From Symsagittifera roscoffensis (taxonomy: Eukaryota; Xenacoelomorpha; Acoela; Convolutidae), in NCBI RefSeq assembly GCF_963678635.1, contig NC_087067.1, positions 5,126,647 through 5,190,646 on the forward strand: 64,000 nt of DNA, written 5' to 3'. Of the stretch, positions 31,005 to 43,785 are shown piece by piece. Below the pieces are notes generated by a model. That model was not told where the DNA came from. It worked only from the letters and a program-made list of their open reading frames with translations, and did not search any database. The number at the start of each line of letters is the position of its first letter. Within the stretch, counting starts at the first letter, position 1. The translations under genes were made by a program, and so were the position numbers.

Positions 31005-32717
31005 TCAAGTTTCTGGTTTGAACTCCAGTTTGAGAAGAACCGAATATTCTCCTCTCTCCGTTGTAAAAATTTTGCTATCGTCAACTGTGCAGAGTAGTCT
31101 ACAGATATTCTCGATCGGTTCAATGCTTTCAATTTTTTCGAGAGCTGTCTCTGTTTCGTTCTCACTTTTGAATATTTCTTTCTCAAAATTTAGTTTGTAG
31201 ATCAAACACACTAATTGCCTACTATTTCCGTTTTCCATTTTGAAACCGATTGCCCACAAAAACCCATCTAGTGAATTTGATGAGTTTACACTTGTTGATG
31301 GCATCCAGATAATGTTTTCGCAAGTGTTCAAGCCATCGAGTGTAAAAAATTTAACATGCACTGGCTGCCTTGTTGATTGATGTTGATGTTCAAAATTAGA
31401 TTCTGGTGAAGTTTGTGGTGTAATGCACTGAGAAGGCAGTGAAACCAGAGCTAATCTGATGCAATTCCAGCCACTAGTCATCAATAGAGTTGAATCATTT
31501 AACATCACGTTGTCACCTGGCAGAGGGACGTCGTTAAAACTAATGCTTATTGGAATAGTGCACTGTTTGATTTCATTGCGATAGACCGTCACACCGCACC
31601 ATTTTCTATCTTTAGGGCTCCTAGAATCATGTACTGCCAGCAACATATAAAAACCAATATACTCTGCCATTTATAATCCCATTAGTGTTTATTGCTCTAA
31701 TCGTCCGCAAGTTTTTTGTATTCACAATCTCTACTCGATTTTTAGAGTCGTTATTTTTGCTACGTATAGACAAAGAAAGGTTATTGTTTTTATCCAGTTC
31801 AAGATCAAGCAATTCATCACTATCTCCTCTCGTCTTTTCAAATTTACCTATTTCAGTTTGTTCAAAAACTAAAACAATAAATGGATTTCGCGTCATACAA
31901 AATATTTCTCTGGTGTATGTATTGTAGCATGCCTTGAAACCGATTGCAAATTTTTCATCGCCAATTTTGCTTTTGATTACTCCAACCAAACTTCTCTTTC
32001 TTTTTAAACGAACATCCGTATTTTCCGTTGTCATTGTACTGGGACTGCCATCAGTCTTACATACACTCCCATCTTGCCGTGAGGTAGATTGATGCAAAAC
32101 ATTTTTATCAAGACATGCGCTTGTCTGATGTACTAAGCTAGTTGCTCCTTCGCTAAGCTGCTCGTCATGATCTAAACCTGAAACTCTGCAAACTGACTCG
32201 ATATCTTCTTGGTAGCAATCTTCAAGTTTCTCACAGAAAATCGTTACGTATTTTCGCTCCATAACTTCAAACTGGCTCAAAAATTTTTTCTTGAAATCTT
32301 GGAAGGACGCTTTGTGAGAACTAAGCAATGTTCGAACTGTCTCCGATTTTGTTTCAGCTTGCTTCACCGAATTCATTTTCAAAATAAGCTTTTGTTCCTT
32401 TTCGGCTGTTTGCACTTTTTGATGCATCATATTCCAGTCCTTTGACGAAAAAAGACTATTCAGTTTATCGCATTCTGTTTTGTATTCGGATAGGCTCCTT
32501 TCGATCTGTTTTTGAGGTTCTAGGTTAACCCTGATCATACTCACCTTGTGTGTTTTCCAATCGACGTGATCAGTGTCCCATCACTGTTGACACAGAGAAA
32601 CCTCGCATACATTGCAGAAGAAGCGAACAAGATCTTCAGAATGGTTATCGCAAAAGACGAACGATTCTGGATGAGGCTCAATATTAGATGAGGCCATTGA
32701 TGCCGCTGTAGAAGTTC
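31005..32717 (-). pseudogene. B-box/coiled-coil (TRIM-like) gene, broken
   Basis: Reading leftward, an acceptor-like TTTAG (32718-32722) precedes an ATG at 32697. The first 38 codons give a B-box: Cys-Asp-Asn-His, then Phe-Phe-Cys-Asn-Val-Cys and Leu-Cys-Gln-Gln. The next codon, where the family has a zinc-binding Cys, is TGA (32581-32583); after it come Trp-Asp-Thr-Asp-His and Lys-Thr-His. About 110 codons of charged coiled coil follow (Lys/Glu-rich, about 32520-32200), then a Ser/Thr-rich linker and a ~300-residue C-terminal region of beta-strand-like repeats that I cannot assign. The frame shifts at about 31627-31670 and ends at 31005. TRIM-type proteins act in ubiquitin signalling or scaffolding; no RING is seen here. 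One stop and one shift favour a pseudogene. Confidence 0.6.
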
Positions 32718-33284
32718 CTAAATGCAATTTATCACTATTTAAATTTAAAAAAAAAACGAATAAATGTAAAGATTAGCTAACACATGTTTTTGGCGTTTCT
32801 GAATTGTTTTCAGACATATTTCATGAATTTAGCCAAAACTTCTTGGTCCAGACTGCAGATTTAAATAACATTTGGTTTAAGGAATATAAATGACTCAGAT
32901 TTATCTACTTTTGCTTAAAAAATCAAACTATTGCTTCTTCATTTGATTAGATTATACTATAACAATTAGATTATACAATTTGATTTTTTTCTGTTTTTCT
33001 GCTCTTGGACCCATTCTGCTCTTAGACCATTCTGCTTTTTGCTACGCCACCAAAGTAGGGGAGGGGTGTTTGTCGCGAGGATATTACAATCTACTATAAT
33101 ATTACAATACAGGATGTTACAATCTACTATAATCCATTATAATCGATTTTTTCAAAAATTCTCCAAAAACAAGACACGCTACAAAACTTGAAATAAGCTT
33201 TCGAAAACTTGTTTAAAAAAATCGATTTTTTGTTTTTTTTTTGTTTTTCAGAATAAAAATGGTTTATTTCTAACCTAAGATAAG
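32718..33284. other. Intergenic DNA, no gene recognised
   Basis: Contains small repeats of ATTACAATCTACTATAAT near 33088-33140. A 5' exon of the minus-strand gene could lie here, but none was recognised. Confidence 0.4.
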
Positions 33285-34507
33285 TGTAGAATTGGTGATT
33301 CTACTGTATTAAATGCTATAGTAACCTGAGCGTAAGATTGATTCGTCATTAAGTTAAGTTGTACAGCAAACAAAGGGTAAAGTTCGAAACAGTTGAACCC
33401 TCGAAGATATAGTCCCTCTTATGGCAGAAAACTCAGGGGGAGTAAGATCTGCAATCCCCCCCCCCCAATGAGAACTACAGCGGCTAGGTTTATGAAACTA
33501 ATAGGACGGATACTAGAGATGATTTGACCCGGACATGCAAAAATTCATAACCCTCGGATCCCCCGGTCCCAAGTGATAACGGTTCCCGGAAGTACAAATG
33601 GCCCTATCAGAACACGGTAACTAGCGGTCGGAATGGAACCAAAATATAGCATGTTGTAGGCCTAGTTAAGGGGAGCTTAAGTTTGGAAACCCAGACTCCT
33701 CAGACCCCCACTTCCGGTTTCATGCTATACGTAAACAAACCCACCCCTAATTTCCGGAAATCGTTTCTCGGCCTCCAATGATCGCAAGGAGCTGAAACTT
33801 GGAGGGATGATAGGTAGTGGCAAGATACATCTTGTTTCATAATTTGAACCAAATTCAGCAGTTGAAACGGAAATTATTAGCACTTTGGAAAACCACCCCT
33901 TAAACCGGAAGTAGGCAATTTACGCAAAATAATGAGGAGGGCATATCGATTTTATGGCGGCCTCAGATACTTCAACTGATCCCCGAAAAAAGACCCCTTG
34001 TGATTGAAACCCCTCCGACGATTCCTTTCGGTGTTAATAGCCTTTTCCTGGGACCTTAGAAATGGTTTAACTCGTGAAGTATTAATGGGATATGAAGGAT
34101 ACTTGGTAGTTAGGACCCCCATGGTATTCAGAACCCAAATATGGAAGTTTGACCCCGATTGACCCCTGAGTGACCTTAAGTTGACCTTTGGCTTTTTTAC
34201 CTCAAAATTGCATCGAAAGCCCCAAGATTAACACCGGAAAGTGGCGTATTTCCCAGCCCAACCCCTAGAAATGAGAATGGGTCACTTTGCTAAAAGTTGG
34301 GGGAAATTTTATATATTGGGAACTAGAGCAGAAAATGATAGAGATATAGCTTTTACATTGCAAGCTTGGAGTAGAGGATTTAATTTAAAGTGGAGTTGGT
34401 AAACATTGGGTTCAATTTAGCTTGGCGAATGCGCTATTAATAGAATATCAATCAGATTCAAAGAAAAGTAGTCCCAGAGTAAATTGGTAGTAATAGAGGC
34501 ATAGCAT

Positions 34508-36011
34508 GAGTTAAGTTTCCTAAATAGTATGAATGGACGGGAAATTCAATTGGCTTCCCGGAGGTGACGTTTTTGATTTAATTTGACCCCTAATAGACGA
34601 ACTACGTTCCCCTGATAGCTAGAAGGTCGGGATTGGAATAGAGTACAGATAGAAGTTTTAGATGCTTGAAATGAATTAGCTACAAATGAAAAGGGTCACC
34701 CCCTACCCTGGGGAGGTTGGAACGCTAACAGGATAATTAAAATGAAGACCTTGGGAGGATTTCTGAGTAAACATGGCTTGGTTTAGAGGTTAGTTGGACT
34801 CGAGAGCTGAAGTTCACCGAGTTCAGGAATTGGTTGATTGGAATCGTATGAAATTTGTTTGCTCGGTCAAATTGTGCCAGCTTCCGCATACCGGGTATCT
34901 AATCAGCGTGAAAAGATTGATAAAAGAAACCGAAGTTGGAATAAGGCAGAGTTGACAGGAGGAGTGATATAGCCTTAAAACATATGCGAACGGGTAATTT
35001 AAGTGGATGTCAGGACTGATAGGGAATGGTGTGACTTAACTAAAACTAAGTGTAAAGAAAGATAAGGAATTGAAGGGTACCGGAGAGCCTGTAAGAGTTA
35101 GAACAGTTGTTGGCTACTATTAAGAGTAGTTGGTTCTCGTCACAGATGAATCATTGCGAGCGAATCGAATAGTTGGTTCTCATTTAGTTAGAGAACGAGT
35201 TAAAAGACTTGTTAATGTGAAGGTTAGTTAAGCTATCAGAGGATAGCGGAGTCGTTGTTGAACATTTGATATGCAAAAAAGTTCTCGAGGAGAACGTTAG
35301 TTAGTAGTAAGGTGTTAATTGAACTGCAGGAGGCAGTTGGTTTAAGTAATAGTAATCGCGAACCCCTTCCTTTAATTGAATGATTAATTTAGATTTCAGC
35401 CAATTATAGGCTACTCTGATTTTGGTTATACTCATTTCTTAATTCATTCTTATTATTAGAATTTTTGTTGCGATCGATTATTGGTTGACGTGTGAGATAC
35501 AGGGCACAAATCGCGGGGCGAGCATTACAGTACAGTACAGAGCAGCCAACCACCAAATCAACCCTTTTGGGATTGTGAACATTATTATGAATCGGTTGCC
35601 CCGCTGACCTCAGTACTAAAGGTAACATATTGCGGCGGTGTGAAATGACGAGCAGGACCGGCCTAGAGATATTGTGAATTCCCCCACGTTTACAAAAGGA
35701 AATAAGAAATTTCTGTACAATAAATACGAGAAAACTCGGGGAGATGATCTATTAAACATTTCTATATAGAAAACGAACCTATGTTGGGTACGGGTACCGT
35801 TCTGAATATCTAAGCAAAGCTGTAAAAAGGCTGGAAAATTACTGCTTACTGTGCGACGTCACTCCTGTCATGTTTTCTTTTGCTTACGACCAACAGAAAA
35901 CAAGGAAATTGATCGGAGTGAAAGTTTATCTATCTCTAAGTAAGTCTAGCCTAAAAGTAAAAAGTGATGTGACTGTTTTAAGCATCTTTTTCTGGCGACT
36001 GATTTTCGTAA
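34508..36011 (+). repeat. 1.5 kb direct repeat, left unit
   Basis: Starts GAGTTAAGTTTCCTAA and ends in CTGGCGACTGATTTTCG. Pairs with 36043-37535. The units are separated by only about 30 bp. Confidence 0.85.
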
Positions 36012-36042
36012 CTTTTTAAACTCTTTTCTATCTAGCATTAGA

Positions 36043-37535
36043 GTTAAGTTTCCTAAGTAGTATGAATGGACGAGAAATTTAATTGGCTTCCCGGAGGGGA
36101 TTTTTTGGTTTAATTTGACCCCTAATAGACGAACTACGTTCCCCTGATAGCTAGAAGGTTGGGATTAGAATATAGTACAGATAGAAATTTTAGATGCTTG
36201 AAAAGAATTAGCTACCCATGAAAAGGGTCACCCCTACACTTGGGAGGTCGGAACGTTAACGGGATAATTAAACTAAAGACATTGGGAGGATTACTGAGTA
36301 AACATGGCTTGGTTTAGATGATAGTTGAACTCGAGAGCTGAAGTTTACTGAGTTCAGGAATTGGTTGATTAGAATCGTATGATAACTGTTTGCTCGGTCA
36401 AATTGTGACAGCTACTGCATACCGGGTATCCAATAAGCGTGAAAAGATTGTAAAAGAAACCGAAGTTGGCATGTGGCAGAGTTGACAGTAGGAGTGATAT
36501 AGCCTTAAAACATGTTCAAACGGGTAATTTAAGCGGATGTCAGGACTGATAGGGAATAGTGTGACTTAACTAAAACTAAGTGTAAAGAAAGATAAGGAAC
36601 TGGAGGGTACCGGAGACCCTGTAAGAGTCAGAACAGTTGTTGGCTACTATTAAGAGTGGTTGGTTCTCGTCACAGAAGAACTATTGCGAGCGAATCGAAT
36701 AGTTGGTTCTCAGTTAGTTAGAGAACGAGTTGGAAGACTTGTTAATGTGAATGTTAGTTAAGCTATCTAGAGGATAGCAGAGTCGTTGTTGAACAATTGA
36801 TATAGAAAAAAGTTCTCGAGGAGAACGTTAGTTAGTAGTAAGGTGTTAATTGAACTGCAGGAGGCAGTTGGTTTGAATAATAGTAATCGCGAACCCCTTT
36901 CTTTAATTGAATGATTAATTTAGATTTCAGCCAATTATAGGCTACTCTGTATTTGGTTTTTTTCATTTTTTAATTCATTCTCATTATTGGAATTGTTGTT
37001 GCGATCGAATATTGGTTGACGGATGAGATACAGTAGGAAGAGCACGAATCACGGGGCGAGCAGCACAGTACAGTACAGAGCAGCCAACCACCAAATCAGT
37101 ATTGGGAATCGGTTGCCCCGCTGACCTCAGTACTAATGGAAACATATTGTGGCGGTGTGAAATAGCGAGCAGGACCGGCCTAGAGATTTTGTGAATTCCC
37201 CCACGTTTACAATAAGAAATAAAAAATTTCTGTACAGTAAATACGAGAAAACTTGGGGAGATGATCTATTAAACATTTCTATCTAGAAAACGAACCTATG
37301 CTGGGTACGGGTACCGTTCTGAATATCTAAGCAAAGCTGTAAAAAGGCTGGCAAATTACTGCTTACTGTGCGACGTCTCTCCTGTCATGTTTTCTTTTGC
37401 TTACGACCAACCAAAAAAACAAGGAAATTGATCGGAATGAAAGTTTATCTATCTCTAAGTAAGTCTAGCCTAAAAGTAAAAAGTGATGTGACTGTTTTAA
37501 GCATCTTTTTTTCTGGCGACTGATCTTCGTAAAAT
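36043..37535 (+). repeat. 1.5 kb direct repeat, right unit
   Basis: Second unit of the pair; it lacks about 20 bp around 37100 and has small indels relative to the left unit. Confidence 0.85.
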
Positions 37536-37846
37536 AAAATATCTCAGCGGACCCCGATGCACACAGTGCGCGTCCCGTAGCTATCCGTAGCCATGCTGAG
37601 ATTTGAGCTTGGACACTCTTGTTCTCACGGGATTTGGTTTTCTTTGCGTCCTTTTCTGGTGTTCATTAGGTCATTTTTTCTGGATACTTAAAATATCAAT
37701 ATCTTTGATTGATTCTCCTGGTTCTCTCAAAATCTTTAGTCTCTTCTTCTTTGCCTGCGTTTTCCTCAGGATCAGATCAGATTCATCAATTTTCAGACAA
37801 TTTGGGTCAAGTTTTACCTCTCTTCAGCTCCTCGATGCTGTTTCCG

Positions 37847-39764
37847 GGCAATGATCCAGTGGGGGCTGTCACAGATTCAGTGGGAGTCAGTAATGCACAA
37901 ACAAGTGAAACTGATGCAAATGAAGTTTTGCCTACTCTTGAAGGCCGTTACCACCGACAGGGGGAGCTACTTCTACAACTTTTGATACTTCTCAAAGAGT
38001 ATCATCAGCATCTAGTCCTGATAATGTGCAAATGGAGATTCAAGTTTCTCCAATCTACTTAGATACACAAGAAAATTACACAACTCACGATGAATTTGAT
38101 ATATCTGATGCCATTGAGTCTTCTCTTCACACTCCAACTGCAGACAATCTGCAAAATATTTCTTCCCCCACTCCTGACAATTCGATACATTTTAAACCAA
38201 AACGTTCTACATCATACAAATCAAGAGAACAATCTGTAAGTGATGAAGAACATTCTACTGCTTTGAGACTTGGCATTCCTACAACTAATAGGACTGGTCG
38301 GATGATTCGAAGACCTGCATGGCACTACGATTATGATTTTTCTACTGATGAAAACTGTTTTTTTTACAATGGCTGCTAGTGTCAATGGCAATGTTCCACT
38401 TAATTATGAGGAAGCAATTTTGTCAGCTGATGCTAAAAAATAGCAAGCTGCAATGCAAAATGAGTTCAAAATTCTTGTAGAAAACAAAACATGGGATCTT
38501 GTGGCTTTACCTTCTGGAAACGAAAGGCAAATAGGTTTTTGATATAAAGCGTAAAAGCGATGGTTCAATTGAATGATATGAGCACGTTATGTGGCTAAGG
38601 GATTTAGTCAAATTTATGAACAAGATTATACTGATATTTTTCACCTACTATTAGTATGACAGCAATTCGCTCATTATTTGCCATTGCAGCACAGCATGGT
38701 TTAAAAAACCGACAAACTGATATCAAAACAACTTTTCTGAATTCTATTTTAGATGATGAAATTTTCATTGAGCAACTTTGTGGTTTTGAGTCTGGTGAAC
38801 GTAATGTATGCAAGCTCAATGTATTTACGGTTTAAAACAAGCGAGTCGAGCTTGGTATCAGTTTCTAACAAAAACTTTATTGGAACTTGGTTACTTAAGA
38901 AGCTCTGTAGACACCTGTTTACTTTATCATCCTAAGAAAATGAGTTTCATTGCTGTGTATGATGATGACATGATAATTTTTGATGTTGACAAAGTTTCAG
39001 TGCAAGAGCTGATTGCCAGTCTTGGTAAGCGGATTCGTATTGAAGATAAGGGCGTTGCCGAATAGTTCTTGGGAATAAAAACTAACGTTGGACTAATCGA
39101 AAAATGGAATATGCAAAATTGCAAACCTGTTTATGAACCTGTCGTTACATCTAAAAATGCAACTGAAGATAAAAGTCTAACAGATTGTTCCCTTTTTCAG
39201 CAGTTAGTGGGGCGTTTTTGTTTTAGCTGTAACAACTAGATATAAGCTAGCTGTAACAACGGATTTTGCTTTTGCAGTAAATTACTCTCTCAAGCGTGCA
39301 AAAGTCGAACAGTACAAGACTTTTTTGCAGCAAAAAGAGTACTACGCTTTTTGAAGGGCACGACTTATTTCCTGTCTTATTCACGACATGATAATGGTCT
39401 AGGTGTTTTTGCGTACAGTGATGTTGATTGGGCAAGCGACGCCAAGACCAGAAAATCTGTATCTGGCATGGTTATTAAATTAAATGAGTCAGACTCGCCG
39501 GTATTTTGGCGAACTGCTAAATAACGTTCGGTATCATTATTTGCGTGTGAATTGGAATATATGGCTCTAATGGCCTTGGCTCAGGAAGTTTTTTTCCTGA
39601 AACATGTATTTGAGACTTTTAAATATAAAACTACTCTCCCTATTTTGTTTAGTGACAACCACGGAGCAATCTGTGTAACTCATGAAACAGCTTCAAGATC
39701 GAGAGCCAAACATATCGACATTAAAGTACACTTTTTTCGAGAACAAAACGCTCTGGTAAGATAA
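37847..39764 (+). pseudogene. Ty1/copia element A: RT and RNase H part
   Basis: The block starts in the spacer before RT, covers RT and ends with RNase H. RT motifs include a Tyr-Gly-Leu-Lys-Gln-Ala-Ser-Arg-Ala-Trp-Tyr segment near 38830 and the catalytic Tyr-Asp-Asp-Asp near 38955. RNase H near 39480-39764 shows Glu-Tyr-Met-Ala-Leu, Ser-Asp-Asn and the terminal Lys-His-Ile-Asp-Ile...Phe-Arg-Glu pattern. The frame is broken many times by stops and shifts. gag, protease and integrase are missing. 37847-39140 is nearly identical to 44750-46052 of element B. Confidence 0.88.
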
Positions 39765-39769
39765 CGTTA

Positions 39770-41690
39770 AAATATCTTCGTTCTGACGGCTCCTAGGTTC
39801 GCAAAGCTCCTAGGTTCGAACCTACTAGTATTATCAGGAAATTTGGTCTTGAATTTTTTTTAAGCTAGGCATATTTTTTTGGCCACAACAAGGATGTTTT
39901 TGTGTGTCGCAAAGAAAGTTTAGTTAAACGCATAGAGTTTTTCTTTTTATCCTTAATTTGTAAATTACCGAGTGTATGTTCTTTTTTGTTTTGGTTTGTT
40001 TTTCCAAATTTTTTTTATTTTAGTTTTTTTAGTCAGTTTTCAAAAAAACTGTTTATGTCTTATTTGCTTGTATTACAATGAATGTCAAATAAGAGTAAAC
40101 TATAGTTATACATCAGACTTTTTAACAACCCACGCAGAAAAACTAATTTAAAAAAACTTCATCGGGTACTTTTTTGAAGACTTTTGTCGGAAAATTCTGT
40201 GCTCTTGTTGTTGTTCCGACAATTTAAAATTGGGAGACCGTTTAGGTTTGCGTGTGTTTTGGTTCTTTTGCTTTTTTTTTCCACGAAAAACCAGTTTAAA
40301 AAAATAACCGTCGGACTGGATTGAATGACAAATAATTTTAAAACCCTTTCAGTCGTGATTCGATCGGCTTTTCTCCAGTGTTGATTTAAACCAGTGTGAA
40401 TTTTTTTGATTTTTCGTCTCAATTTGAGCGAAGAAAGCAAGCGAGCAAGCTTACAGCAGCTTTTTTATGAGATTTTAAAATCTAAGCCTATAAAACTTAA
40501 TTTTGAGAGAAAAAGAAAGGTTTGGAGTTTTGTAGCTCCATTCTGGGAACCAAAAACTTCAAAAAAACTGGAAAACTTACTGCAAACAAATTGAAAAAAA
40601 ATGTTCGAAATCTTCTCACTTTTTTTTTCTTTTTTCTAATCAGTTTTTTGAAAAAATGATTGTGCCTTATTTGCTTGTTTTATTATTATGCCAAATAAGC
40701 CTGAACAATCTGTGCTACAACTCCTATCTAATTTTACCTCCTACTATATTAGTTTTAGCAGAAGACTATCCAATTGATTTATTGGCAACCTTTTGGGCTT
40801 GATTCATATCAGATCACAAATTTAGTAGTTTTTCCTAGTCTTAAAAAAACTGATTTTCAAATTCAAAATATAAATAAATTGCGGATATCAAAATTCACAA
40901 ATCACAAAAGAAATGGGGGAAAAAGCTTTGAATTCTAGAGCGCATGTGCAATTTTTTGTTAGCTGACTCGCCTATGGATAAGTCAAACTTTGATCTTCAG
41001 AGCCCAAAACAAAAAGTTGCCGGTAAATCATTTGATTAGTACTCTGCTAAGACTAAAGACATTAAATAGAAAGTAAAATAAGTAAGGAAGTTAACCTTCT
41101 CTCATTTTTCCAATTTCCAAGTTAACAACTTGTTTAGCAACATGAACTGAAATTTCCGACAATTTCCTTGTACAAATTCAATTTTATCATCTCAGGCTTA
41201 CTTGCGGTAAAGAAAACGATAAAGCATGGCACGGCAAAGCTCCTAGGTTCAAACCTGACCAGTAATATCAGAAAATTTTGTCCTGACAAATTTTTTGGCT
41301 ACGGATACTTTTTTTGGGCCACATCAAATATTTTTTTGTAAGTCGCACAGAGAGTTTAGTAAAACTCAAAAAAAAAATTTTTTTCATCCTCCTGCAAGTT
41401 TTAAATTACTGAGTGTATTTTTTTTTGTTTTGGTTTGTTTTTCCATATGTTAACGTTGCTGTGAATCTTGAAGAAAATGGGGTCAGAACCAGCCTCGAGG
41501 TCGTTTTTTTTCCGTCCTCCGACAAAACGATGGAAATTCTATTGAAAAGGTAGTTTGGTTTACTGCAAGCGCATTGAGGCTGTTTGCAGAGTTATCAGTA
41601 GCGTTCGAAGTTCATAGTGCCGCTGGCCCTAGCACTTAGATTTTCTGATAAAGCTCTGCAAGAGTTTGAGCATAGGTACCGAGAAAGTCA
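39770..41690. other. Repeat-rich noncoding DNA after copia A
   Basis: Two similar blocks, 39800-40030 and 41235-41445, each begin with GCTCCTAGGTTC(G/A)AACCT, which resembles a pol III B box (39813-39823 and 41247-41257), then share a TTGGCCACA...AGAGTTTAGT...GGTTTGTTTTTCC series. A further pair (near 40050 and 40665) has CTTATTTGCTTG...CAAATAAG, itself an inverted repeat. No gene was seen. Confidence 0.5.
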
Positions 41691-42702
41691 GAGAACATTG
41701 TTTTTTAGGCGCAGAACCTCCCTCGCAATACATGTTGCGAATATTGCCTGTTAACTTGGCACTATAGAGAATGAAAACACTTTCGGATATTTTTTCTTTG
41801 AAAGTCACGGGAACGTTAACGCTGTCTGAATGTCTAATAGACCCGTAGATTCATCTCAGGTCAATTTTTTTGAGAACTTTTAGCTCCTGTTTTTTCTGTG
41901 CCGGTGTTAGTTTTATAAATCTGCTTAGCTTGTTTCACAGCCATTGGACTCTGCTCTTTTCTTCACATCACATTTGCTTTTTGTGCCGTTCGACCAAAAA
42001 AAAAGATTGCACGCTAAGAAACTTGACAATTAACGACGTCATTTACAAAAAAAAGGGAAGGGTAATTTAAAAGTTACGAATTTACAACAAAAACAAGAAC
42101 TGCAACCCTTCCTGGTAGCGATGAAAGTGCTTCTTCGGTGAATATAAAAAAATAGAAGGGCCTGGAGTTGTGCTCCAGAACTGTTATTTTGAAAAAAATC
42201 CAGCATCTGTGAAGGCCTGAAACTATTTTTTTAACATCCAATTTCAATTTCAAGATAAGAGAAGCTAGGAAGTAAGAAGAAGTCCATCCATCTCCAATGG
42301 ATAAGTTTGTTTTCTCTGCTCAACAAAAACAACATTAAAACAGTAACATAAAAATTTTAATTCATCAGCCCTGCTTTGCGGAGTGACCTCATGGTCTGCT
42401 GATAGTGATACCTAGCCAAGAATCCACTAATTTCATTTTTAATTGAGTTAATTTGCGCGGCTCGGCTGATAGCTTTAAGACAATTAAATTTTTGATACCC
42501 GATGTTATGAGAACCATATTGAAATGCTATCCTTTCACGCTAGTCAATCTTTGTAGGATTTAGCTTAAGTTTCAGTCGGCATACTCTTCCGGGCGAACGT
42601 TACAATTCTTCACTTTATGGAAGCCTAAAAACCTGGAATGGGTGAATAGAAGAAGGACTAATAAAGTAACATCGATTGAAGCTTCCAAGCACAAAAATTT
42701 TG

Positions 42703-43721
42703 ATGGATTCCGAACAAAAGAAACTGCTCGTTTTCAATGGAAAACCCGAAATTTTTCTTGTATGGTGTGAAAGATTCCTAGCTTATATTGAAGATAAAAA
42801 ACTATATGTAGAATCTGAAAAAGTTAGCAAAGCCAACAGAGATGCTGTTCAGAGGAAGTTGTATCAGGAAATCATTATACACGTCAATGATGCTACTTTG
42901 CAGATGATCATTGCTCAGAATAACAGGAATGGATTCAAAATATGGAAATACTTGGTAAAAACATTTGGGCAGATTCGATTAAGCCAAATCATTGTGCTTT
43001 GGCAAGTGTTTCTGGAACTCAAGAAGAACGGTGAATCGACTATAGAATTTCTAAGCAAAGTGGACAACATTGTGTTCAAACCGCCGATGAAAAGATCAGC
43101 GACAACCTGAAAATAGCGATAGTTCTTGAAGCATTGCCGCACGAATACGGCTCATTCATAGCTGCAATACAGTTCCAGCAGATATCGTATCTACAATTGG
43201 AAGAGCGACTGATTGAACGATCACTTGGGGGGAGCTCAAACAAACAAGATACTAGTTCTACGTCCATTGCGGCTCCAGCGATTCATAGAACTGGCCGAAG
43301 ACGATACAATGGAGGAACTGGACAAGGAAACAAGAAAACGTTGTACTGTACAAAGTGTGGACGCAACAATCACACTACTGACAGGTGCTATGCAAAGCAG
43401 TATGTAAGCAAGCAAAATTCGAGCAATCGTCAAGGCGGTTTCTCTGGGTTTGCACTAACTGCAACTTCAAATGGGTCGATGGATATTGAGATAGACTGTG
43501 GATGCACGAACCATATCATTCCAGACAAATCAATGTTCAAGACGCTTTCTATACTGGAAGGGGACGGAAGTGCGATGTTTATTACTAATGGGGATGGGAC
43601 GCAACAGCGAGTACATGGTGTTGGAGAAGTTTGCCTATCATTCTACGATTGTTATAAAGGTAAGTACACCCACTTAATCTGCAGCGAGCATTGTATGTGC
43701 CGAGCTTCAAATTTCATTTGA
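42703..43721 (+). pseudogene. copia B gag and protease region
   Basis: The ATG at 42703 opens a UBN2-like gag: Phe-Asn-Gly-Lys, Trp-Cys-Glu-Arg-Phe and a Trp-Lys-Tyr-Leu segment. The frame shifts by -1 between 43085 and 43134, after which come a helical segment, a knuckle CTKCGRNNHTTDRC (43347-43388) and the protease start Ile-Asp-Cys-Gly-Cys-Thr-Asn-His (about 43488-43511). The residue after the active-site Asp is Cys rather than the usual Ser/Thr of copia proteases. Confidence 0.8.
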
Positions 43722-43785
43722 TATCAGTTTCACTTCTAGTTAAGCAAGTAAACACAGTGATGTTTAACCAAATACGCATATACGT

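Larger units (their letters stand above)
33285..37535 (+). mobile_element. LTR-like remnant related to the 18-kb element, with internal 1.5 kb tandem duplication
   Basis: It starts TGTAGAATTGGTGATTCTAC, one base different from the LTR start at 18046 and preserving the palindrome. Near 35510-35640 it shares further words with the end of that LTR (ACCACCAAATCAACCCTTTTGGG, then a Cys-less GTGTGAAA end). 34508-36011 is repeated at 36043-37535 with several percent difference. No gag, pol or env coding was found, so this looks like a solo or composite LTR from a related, longer-LTR family. The right boundary and target duplication could not be fixed. Confidence 0.55.

Noticed and set aside
32530-32544. 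Splice donor GTGAGT within the TRIM-like gene
   Set aside because: The coding frame continues straight through and no acceptor in range gives a better product, so no intron was placed there.
35404-35628. 74-codon minus-strand ORF
   Set aside because: Lies inside the LTR-like duplication and its frame is not kept in the second unit.
42360-42700. Possible LINE C-terminal remnant just before copia gag
   Set aside because: A few words resemble the end of a LINE ORF2, but the frame changes too often to support a call.
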